A stretch of 11,647 nucleotides of DNA from Tyzzerella sp. UBA1042 (GTDB lineage Bacteria; Bacillota; Clostridia; Lachnospirales; Anaerotignaceae), in the NCBI GenBank assembly GCA_002316675.1, contig DCDZ01000027.1, positions 1-11,647 of the forward strand, given 5' to 3'. Positions within the stretch are counted from its first letter, which is position 1. Every line of letters begins with the position of its first letter. The notes under the pieces were generated by a model that made no database searches, was not told the origin of the DNA, and saw nothing but the letters and a program-made list of their open reading frames with translations. The position numbers and the translations under genes are program-made. Below are positions 7,124-11,647 of the stretch, piece after piece.

Positions 7124-7747
7124 TTATCCGCCCAGTGTAACCTCTTGCTTATGATACCAGCCGATGGCCTCCTCCAAATGCTCTTTTTTGAAGTCCGGCC
7201 AAAAATCATCAATAAAATAAAAGTCGGCATACACAGATTGCAAGGGCAAGAATCCCGATAAACGCTTTCTTCCACCCCAACGTATCACAAGGTCTACCCG
7301 GGAAACTTCTTGGGATTTCAGTAAGCCCATCTCTCCGTTTTTCTTATATCCCGTATCCCATTCCCAGCTGTAATTCACCAAAAAATTAACCTTCATGCCG
7401 CCCTTGCCGAAGGTTTTTCTTGTGGTGTAGGGCAAAAGCTCCCCGGGGAACATTTTAGATTCTGTGTTCCCCAAAACAAGCAGCTCCGCATCCTGCTCGG
7501 CCAAAAGCTTCACTGCCTCTACGCAGGCATTTGTAAAAGCCAGCCTTTGGTCTGTGGGGCGCTTTGTATTATCCACGGTAAATCCATAATAGCTGATTTC
7601 CTTCACATCCAGCTCTTTACAAAGCTGATAAAGGACAAGCCCCGGGTCTAAGCCCCTGTTATAGCCATCCTTTTTTTCCAACCCGTTTTCCAACGCCCAC
7701 CGCCGGTTTCCATCGGGTATCACGCCAATATGCTTCGGTATCCTCAT
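7124..7747 (-). CDS. Short, divergent cis-prenyltransferase (UppS family)
   Basis: It belongs to the undecaprenyl-diphosphate synthase family, which extends allylic diphosphates with isopentenyl diphosphate in cis. The product has 207 residues against about 250 for true UppS. Landmarks, with E. coli equivalents: IPDGNRRWA with Asp12 (Asp26, catalytic); YGFTVDNTKRP at 54-64; IRWGG.KRLS with Arg156, Arg162 and Ser164 (Arg194, Arg200, Ser202); YADFYF..DFWPDF with Asp175 where Glu213 is normal. Tyr29 stands where His43 is expected, and a segment in the middle is shortened. Key phosphate-binding residues are kept, so it is probably active, but chain length and substrate may differ from cell-wall UppS. 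The ATG at 7747 has AAGGAG 7 nt upstream. It is monocistronic, ending at the strong terminator. The standard uppS-cdsA neighbours are absent, suggesting a secondary paralogue. Confidence 0.85.
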   Translation of the reverse strand: MRIPKHIGVIPDGNRRWALENGLEKKDGYNRGLDPGLVLYQLCKELDVKEISYYGFTVDNTKRPTDQRLAFTNACVEAVKLLAEQDAELLVLGNTESKMFPGELLPYTTRKTFGKGGMKVNFLVNYSWEWDTGYKKNGEMGLLKSQEVSRVDLVIRWGGRKRLSGFLPLQSVYADFYFIDDFWPDFKKEHLEEAIGWYHKQEVTLGG

Positions 7748-7992
7748 GCTTTTTCTCCTTCAAATGGTAAATTCTTCTATAAGTTATTAAGCCATGGTGT
7801 TAGTATGCCACAGGAAAGAAAAACAATAACATAATTTGTCAGGTTATTTGACAGAAAGCATTTTCTTGGCCAGAAGGATAAGGAAAGAAATCCCCCCGCC
7901 GACAGCCGTGAGACTTTGGTTTTTATAAATGGCTTTATCCCTAATACACCGATGGCTTTTCCATCTTTTCGTACTAGAATTTTGCTATTGCC
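7748..7992. other. 245-bp intergenic stretch, possibly holding decayed coding DNA
   Basis: It lies between the hydrolase stop and the prenyltransferase start. On the minus strand the frame that continues past the hydrolase stop stays open for 71 codons (7777-7992). A second minus frame, 7844-7984, ends with a membrane-segment-like run, SLTAVGGGISFLILLAKKML, before its stop. Neither has a credible start or ribosome site, and I recognise no family. A weak inverted repeat (TGTCA...TGACA) sits at 7837-7853. I could not place a convincing promoter for the prenyltransferase here. Confidence 0.3.
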
Positions 7993-8658
7993 TTACCGGA
8001 AAAATTCCATCAACGCAGGATATAAACTATCCTGATTTGTGATATAGCTGTCATGTTCCTGCCCCTTCATAATCATCAGTTCTGCCTGGGGCAAAGCATT
8101 TGTAATATTGACAAAGGTTTCCGGCTTAAAAATATCGCGTTCCCCGGCAATCACCAATGTGGGGATTTCCACATATTGCAAGGCCTCCAAGGGGATATTG
8201 GGCTGCTCCAGCATGAGCTTGAACAAAGGATCTTTTGTTGCCTCATAGGTTTCCTTCACAAATGCATAGCTTTCTTCCGTAAAATCCTCCGGCTTTAAAT
8301 TCACACCCAACAGCGCCATTTTACCGATGCAATCCATGGAACCCATGGCTAAAATCAAAGAAATGATTGCGCCGTCACTAAATCCCAGAAGGTTCACTTT
8401 TGCTAAGTGAAATGCTTGGATAAACAAACAAATATCCTCCGCCATGGTTTCATAGGAAAAATCCTCCGTATGGGCACTTTCCCCGTGGTTTCTGCTGTCA
8501 ATGGCATATACCGTAAAATGATTTTGCAGCTTGGGGGCAAGGGCATCAAAAATATGATGGTCTTCTCCGTTGCCATGCAGCAGTATTAATGGCGCCCCCC
8601 TTCCCCGTGTTTCATAAAAAAGCTCAATATTATTTACCTTGATCTTCGCCAAAGCCAT
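7993..8658 (-). CDS. Alpha/beta hydrolase
   Basis: This is a small single-domain alpha/beta-fold hydrolase of 221 residues. The oxyanion-hole HGNG is at 28-31. The nucleophile is Ser94 in GFSDG, and the likely remaining triad members are Asp175 (AGERD) and His202 (GQEHD). The cap region between strands 6 and 7 is short, as in small esterase or C-C hydrolase types, so the substrate cannot be named. There is no signal peptide, so it is cytoplasmic. A longer frame starts at 8670. I prefer the ATG at 8658 because GGAAGGG precedes it at a workable distance, no ribosome site precedes 8670, and the family normally begins close to the VNxIxLxYE strand. The start remains uncertain by four codons. It lies about 76 nt downstream of the lincosamide nucleotidyltransferase with no terminator between, so the two are probably co-transcribed. 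Confidence 0.88.
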   Translation of the reverse strand: MALAKIKVNNIELFYETRGRGAPLILLHGNGEDHHIFDALAPKLQNHFTVYAIDSRNHGESAHTEDFSYETMAEDICLFIQAFHLAKVNLLGFSDGAIISLILAMGSMDCIGKMALLGVNLKPEDFTEESYAFVKETYEATKDPLFKLMLEQPNIPLEALQYVEIPTLVIAGERDIFKPETFVNITNALPQAELMIMKGQEHDSYITNQDSLYPALMEFFR

Positions 8659-8734
8659 ACTCCCTTCCATGGTTTAACAAGAAGCTTCCCTTTGCCATGC
8701 ACGCAATCCATTGCAACCCCCGATGGTTGATTTG

Positions 8735-9229
8735 TCATTCCTTCAAAATGGCCGCAAGGTTCTTCAGGTCAATGTGATCCACCTCTCTCAGCGTGTATCC
8801 GCTGTGAAATATTTTCTGCGCTTCCGCAGAAAGGCAGGGGATCTTTCGTCCTTCAAATACAGCGTGGAAAAACCATTCCCTTTTAAATTCATACCAATCC
8901 TCATTTAATCCGGCCTGTTTTGCACTTCCATCCCTGCTGATGATCAAAGGGTGTATATCCAAATACCCCAGATTGGGATGATGCAGCTCAATGCGTGCCG
9001 GGCGCCAATCAGTTTCGATTGTATAGCCTTTTGCGTTTAACACCTCTAATAAAACCTCTGTAAATTGACCGTCAAAATCCACATCAATATCTCTGTGCTC
9101 CCTGTTTTGTTTCCCAAGGAGGATATCAATGCCCCAGCCGCCGTCTATCCAATATCTTATATTCAAACTATCCAGCAAATTCAAAACGTTCTCGAGATCT
9201 TCTTTGGTTGCGATTTCCTTTTTTCCCAT
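8735..9229 (-). CDS. lnu: Lincosamide nucleotidyltransferase homologue, Lnu(A)/LinA type
   Basis: Enzymes of this family inactivate lincomycin and clindamycin by transferring an AMP group from ATP to a sugar hydroxyl. The product has 164 residues, almost the length of staphylococcal LinA/Lnu(A) (161). From memory of that protein, long blocks agree: YW.DGGWG.D.L.GKQ.REHRDID.DFD at 26-53, GYLDIHP at 88-94, and RKIPC.S.EAQ..FHSGY near the C-terminus. The nucleotidyltransferase signature is GGWG (30-33) with Asp47 and Asp49, and Asp91 as a plausible third acidic residue. The frame runs 50 codons further upstream. I chose the ATG at 9229 because it has AAGGAG 5 nt upstream and matches LinA start and length; the extension would overlap the promoter. 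Whether it confers resistance is not shown by sequence. No mobile element flanks it, so it may be resident. Confidence 0.9.
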   Translation of the reverse strand: MGKKEIATKEDLENVLNLLDSLNIRYWIDGGWGIDILLGKQNREHRDIDVDFDGQFTEVLLEVLNAKGYTIETDWRPARIELHHPNLGYLDIHPLIISRDGSAKQAGLNEDWYEFKREWFFHAVFEGRKIPCLSAEAQKIFHSGYTLREVDHIDLKNLAAILKE

Positions 9230-9278
9230 AAAAACTCCTTCTTCAAATAATTGCCCATATACCAAAAGTTCTCTATTC

Positions 9279-9287
9279 ACTATACCA
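9279..9287 (-). promoter_or_regulatory. Possible promoter -10 (extended) for lnu
   Basis: On the minus strand, TATAGT (9279-9284) is preceded by TGG (9285-9287), an extended -10. The -35 region is only a T-rich run ending in TTTTTG, so recognition would lean on the extended -10. The start near 9272 gives a leader of about 43 nt before the ATG at 9229. Confidence 0.4.
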
Positions 9288-9432
9288 TAAACAATTCGGC
9301 CAAAAAAGATGCAGTTACCTATAAAAAACCATATCCACTCTATTTTTGCGTATGGTAAAAGACCTAAAAAATCATGCATCTCTTGAGGAAATCATATTCT
9401 TTTGTAAAAATGCGCTTTTTCTTTTATAACAC

Positions 9433-9471
9433 AAAAATAGCCTCCTATGTTTTTTATCATAGAAAGCTATT
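9433..9471 (-). terminator. Rho-independent terminator after cheX
   Basis: On the minus-strand RNA, AAUAGC-UUU-CUAUG pairs with CAUAG-GAG-GCUAUU (the middle three are U-G, U-A, U-G), giving a 14-bp stem with an 8-nt A-rich loop. A U-run follows at 9437-9433. It begins 9 bp past the cheX stop. Read on the plus strand the middle three bases do not pair, so it is best suited to the minus direction. Confidence 0.8.
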
Positions 9472-9479
9472 CGGTATGT

Positions 9480-9932
9480 TTATTTGTTTTTTTGAAGTTC
9501 CATATCAAGCTCAATATTTCCAATATCGGTTTTAATGAAGGAACAGCTGGATTTGTTCCTGCAGCCGTCATTTACCGTTTCCCCTATGTATATCACGGGC
9601 GGTAAAATATCGCACACGATTTCATTTTCCGAAAGGGAAGTCATAGCTTTTCCGCTGATGATATTTGCCACCTCCGATACTGCGGATTTCACAAAATCAT
9701 CCACCTCGCTAACATCCATTCCACTCATGATTTTCACCATTTCCAGCATGGCCTCTTTTGAAAAAATATAGCTGATGGAGCCCTTATAATCCCCAACAAT
9801 GCCTATTTTTATACCGATGCTTTCATTGTCATTGAGCATGGTATGAAGTGTTTCTTGATCATAGGATATATTATCCAAATCCAGCATTAAGCTAAAAACC
9901 TCTTTTGTAGCATCGAAAAATAAGTTGTTCAT
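9480..9932 (-). CDS. cheX: CheX-like chemotaxis phosphatase
   Basis: The product has 150 residues, the usual CheX size. CheX dephosphorylates the response regulator CheY-P and so helps end a chemotactic signal; it acts as a cytoplasmic homodimer. The conserved E-x-x-N phosphatase motif is present as Glu87 and Asn90 within SAVSEVANIISGKAM. The frame reaches an ATG at 10004, but that start lies inside the hemerythrin gene. I chose 9932, which begins MNNLFFDATKEVF like family members and follows the hemerythrin stop by 4 nt. Its ribosome site is weak (GAG about 7 nt upstream), so translation is probably coupled to the upstream gene. CheC/CheX/FliY-type proteins that bind CheY outside classical chemotaxis are also possible. 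No other chemotaxis gene is nearby. Confidence 0.85.
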   Translation of the reverse strand: MNNLFFDATKEVFSLMLDLDNISYDQETLHTMLNDNESIGIKIGIVGDYKGSISYIFSKEAMLEMVKIMSGMDVSEVDDFVKSAVSEVANIISGKAMTSLSENEIVCDILPPVIYIGETVNDGCRNKSSCSFIKTDIGNIELDMELQKNK

Positions 9933-9936
9933 CGTA

Positions 9937-10362
9937 TCACTCAAAATCTTCCACTCCCTTTTCTTTCGCAAAAACCGCAATTTTTTGGTCGTCGGAAAGA
10001 ACATGATTGATCAGCCATGCAAGAAGCTTGCCTGCAAATTGCTGCATCAACTGTTCATTATACCCGTCATTCATAAATTTCGACTCTGTATCCAAAACAA
10101 ATTGAACCATCTCGTCATGGATTTTTTTATGTTCCTCATATCCGGTATAACCGATCTTTTTCTGAAACCCTTCCTCTGCCTGAAAATGAGTCACCACATA
10201 ATTTTTCATAAAATCCAGCGTTTCATGAATGTTTTCCAGCTTTTCCTCCCATGGAATGGGTTTTCTTACAATCTCCACAAACCGTGTGACTTTTTGAAAA
10301 AGCTCTTCATGCTGGTCGTCAATTAATTGAACGCCCAATTTGTACTTATCTTTCCAAATCAT
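9937..10362 (-). CDS. Bacteriohemerythrin
   Basis: This is a 141-residue cytoplasmic four-helix protein that binds O2 at a non-haem di-iron centre. All seven expected iron ligands can be assigned: His18 (DDQHEELF), His59 and Glu63 (THFQAEE), His78 and His82 (EEHKKIH), His120 and Asp125 (NHVLSDD). It is a single domain with no membrane segment or fused signalling domain. The ATG at 10362 has AGGGGTGA about 5 nt upstream. It is the first gene of a two-gene unit; cheX starts 4 nt after its stop. Family roles are oxygen storage, delivery or sensing; in an anaerobe, scavenging or sensing fits. The pairing with a CheY-P phosphatase gene hints at a link between oxygen and signalling, which is inference. 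Confidence 0.93.
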   Translation of the reverse strand: MIWKDKYKLGVQLIDDQHEELFQKVTRFVEIVRKPIPWEEKLENIHETLDFMKNYVVTHFQAEEGFQKKIGYTGYEEHKKIHDEMVQFVLDTESKFMNDGYNEQLMQQFAGKLLAWLINHVLSDDQKIAVFAKEKGVEDFE

Positions 10363-10388
10363 AGCTTCACCCCTATTATCATTCCTTC

Positions 10389-10402
10389 ATAATAATTATT
10401 AT
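10389..10402. promoter_or_regulatory. 14-bp AT-rich palindrome, possible operator
   Basis: ATAATAATTATTAT is a perfect palindrome covering the predicted start site of the hemerythrin-cheX transcript, where a bound repressor would block initiation. The half-site resembles the ATAAT/ATTAT halves of Fur/PerR-family boxes, but it is an even palindrome without the usual single-base centre. In DNA this AT-rich a chance palindrome is possible. Confidence 0.35.
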
Positions 10403-10406
10403 TTAT

Positions 10407-10434
10407 ATTATAGCAAGTGCCCTATAAAAATCAA
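10407..10434 (-). promoter_or_regulatory. Promoter of the hemerythrin-cheX operon
   Basis: On the minus strand a consensus -10 TATAAT (10407-10412) is preceded by TGC, an extended -10. The -35 TTGATT (10429-10434) lies 16 nt upstream. The start near 10400 gives a leader of about 38 nt. Confidence 0.7.
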
Positions 10435-10545
10435 TGGAATCATTACTTTTATTTATATATTTATATATTTTTCACTCAATTTTTACAAATAGCTCCCTTT
10501 TTCACTCCCTTGATTGTAGGCTCTCCTTCCGCAGATGATGATGTA

Positions 10546-10579
10546 GAAAACCCCCAAACATTCAATGCTTCGGGGTTTC
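10546..10579 (-). terminator. Probable Rho-independent terminator after bioB
   Basis: On the minus-strand RNA, GAAACCCC pairs with GGGGTTTTC. Inside it, AAGCAT pairs with ATGTTT (one G-U) around a 3-nt loop. The hairpin begins 8 bp past the bioB stop. The T-run is short (four T), so strength is uncertain, but position and stem GC are right. Confidence 0.6.
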
Positions 10580-10586
10580 ATCAGAA

Positions 10587-11546
10587 TTATGATTCGGTTT
10601 CAATGTAATATGTAAAGCCTGCGTTGGTAATCAGCCGAATGGTATCATCAATGCTCTGCCCACCAGCGGTGAGATAGCCTGAGGCAAAAATAGAATCTAC
10701 GGCGCAAAACATCTCCTTTTCCCATCCCTTGAGATAAACCTCCCGGCCGGCGGCACAGCGTATATCTGATTTGGGCGTCAACAGACGGGCCAGACACAGT
10801 ATCTTCAGGCAATATTCCGGCGTCAGATGCTGGATATTGGCAGACTCCAGTGCCGTCCCTTTCATGGGTATCAGAAAATTGATGGGGACTGCTTGGGGAT
10901 TGATGTCTCGAATTTCAAACAGCATATCCACAATATCCTCCGTCGTCTCTCCCAAGCCAACGATGCCGCCGCAGCAAATTTCAAAGCCCATGCCCTGCAG
11001 CATTTTAATGTTGTCAATGCGCTCCTGATAGGTGTGGGTAGTGCAAATGTTGGGATAGTTAGAACGGCTGGTGTTTAGGTTATGGTTGATTCTATCTACC
11101 CCTGCCTCTCGAAGGATTTTGGCCTGTTCCGGCGTTAAAAAGCCGATAGAACAGCAGATTTGTGTCTGCGTTTTGGTTTTCAGCTCCCTGACACGGGCGG
11201 CAAACTCGTTAATTTCATCATCCTGAAAGCGGATGCCGCTGAGCCCGATGCAATGGCGAGCCAAATGCTGTTCCTGCACCACATAGCCGTCCTGCAAAAG
11301 CTTTTTCGTGGATACCATGCGGTATTTTTCGATGTCCGCCTTGGAGTTGCAGGACTGGGCACAATAGGCGCAGTTTTGCGTACAATCGCCACTGCGGGCA
11401 TTGGTCAAAAGCTGAATTCCCACCCGGTTGCCTTTATATTTTTTTCTAATTTGGTAAACACTGTCCAGCAATGCGGGAAGCTTTTCTTCGGGAAGCTTGA
11501 GAATGGACAGCGCCTCCTCCTTGGACATATGGTTAAAAGTGTACAT
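10587..11546 (-). CDS. bioB: Biotin synthase (radical SAM)
   Basis: It inserts sulfur into dethiobiotin to make biotin, using S-adenosylmethionine and iron-sulfur clusters. The product has 319 residues, normal for BioB. The radical SAM 4Fe-4S motif is Cys55-x3-Cys59-x2-Cys62 (CTQNCAYC). Equivalents of the E. coli auxiliary-cluster ligands Cys97, Cys128, Cys188 and Arg260 are Cys99, Cys131, Cys191 and Arg263. GGIVGLGET at 193-201 and AAGRE at 265-269 are also conserved. The normally conserved YNHNLD motif is INHNLN at 153-158, and extra cysteines sit at 66, 132, 168, 192 and 264. The ATG at 11546 has a perfect AAGGAGG 8 nt upstream. No bioA/D/F is in view. An upstream frame ends 33 nt before it, so bioB is probably a distal operon gene. 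Confidence 0.93.
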   Translation of the reverse strand: MYTFNHMSKEEALSILKLPEEKLPALLDSVYQIRKKYKGNRVGIQLLTNARSGDCTQNCAYCAQSCNSKADIEKYRMVSTKKLLQDGYVVQEQHLARHCIGLSGIRFQDDEINEFAARVRELKTKTQTQICCSIGFLTPEQAKILREAGVDRINHNLNTSRSNYPNICTTHTYQERIDNIKMLQGMGFEICCGGIVGLGETTEDIVDMLFEIRDINPQAVPINFLIPMKGTALESANIQHLTPEYCLKILCLARLLTPKSDIRCAAGREVYLKGWEKEMFCAVDSIFASGYLTAGGQSIDDTIRLITNAGFTYYIETES

Positions 11547-11579
11547 CTTATGACCTCCTTGGTTCGGGTGAAATTTTGT

Positions 11580-11647
11580 TTAAGCGCCTGCGGTTTTTCC
11601 CTGCCTGTGGACAATGGGATTCAACACCCGAATGAGATAAACAATCA
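11580..11647 (-). CDS. Possible C-terminal end of an upstream gene (partial)
   Basis: On the minus strand an open frame enters from the right edge. It encodes about 22 residues beginning IVYLIRVLNPIVH, with a basic end, and stops at 11580-11582, just ahead of the bioB ribosome site. The stop placed 33 nt before the bioB ATG is what an operon neighbour would show. Only 22 codons are visible, and another frame also stays open across the edge, so identity and even reality are unsure. Confidence 0.3.
   Translation of the reverse strand, partial: IVYLIRVLNPIVHRQGKTAGA

Noticed and set aside
9230..9379. 50-codon N-terminal extension of the lincosamide nucleotidyltransferase
   Set aside because: It covers the predicted promoter and has no homology in LinA/Lnu(A). 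The internal ATG at 9229 has an AAGGAG site.
9933..10004. 24-codon N-terminal extension of cheX
   Set aside because: It lies within the 3' end of the hemerythrin gene and is basic, unlike CheX starts; the ATG at 9932 fits the family.
10468..10507. Direct repeat TTTTTCACTC, two copies 30 bp apart
   Set aside because: There are only two copies in T-rich spacer DNA, with no CRISPR-like regularity or flanking cas gene.

Overview
The window looks like chromosomal DNA from a Gram-positive anaerobe of the class Clostridia, probably a relative of the Lachnospiraceae. This rests on the 23S rRNA sequence type, strong AGGAGG-type ribosome binding sites, moderate GC, a DUF5711/CvpA gene pair, a decayed S-layer-homology surface protein, a CheX-type chemotaxis phosphatase, a bacteriohemerythrin and a cysteine-rich BioB. 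Species cannot be fixed from this stretch. Everything is on the minus strand except oligoendopeptidase F and the S-layer pseudogene behind it.

Layout, left to right. 1-525 is the first ~525 nt of a 23S rRNA gene (minus strand), running off the left edge. It is preceded (526-916) by a ~300-nt leader with hairpins, a boxA-like element and a near-consensus promoter with an A-tract upstream. No 16S gene or tRNA lies between this promoter and the upstream protein gene. 917-3001 is a two-gene unit: a DUF5711 membrane-anchored beta-propeller-like protein followed by a CvpA-family membrane protein. 3259-4701 is glycogen synthase glgA, divergent from pepF (4863-6662). 6692-7033 is a start-less remnant of a surface protein (GLUG motif plus SLH domain), closed by a strong bidirectional terminator at 7060-7105. 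7124-7747 is a short, divergent cis-prenyltransferase. 7748-7992 holds no clear gene. 7993-8658 is an alpha/beta hydrolase downstream of a lincosamide nucleotidyltransferase of the Lnu(A)/LinA type (8735-9229). 9480-10362 is a two-gene operon, bacteriohemerythrin then cheX, with its own promoter, an AT-rich palindrome at the expected start site and a terminator. 10587-11546 is biotin synthase bioB, probably the last gene of a transcription unit entering from the right.

Most genes are housekeeping or metabolic: glycogen synthesis, peptide turnover, isoprenoid chain synthesis and biotin. The parts that stand out are the 23S gene with its own promoter and no 16S in front of it, the oxygen-binding protein paired with a chemotaxis phosphatase, the lincosamide-resistance homologue, and two enzymes (prenyltransferase and BioB) with substitutions at normally conserved active-site positions. 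I found no CRISPR array, insertion sequence, tRNA or phage gene, and nothing I would call a convincing new defence or mobile system.
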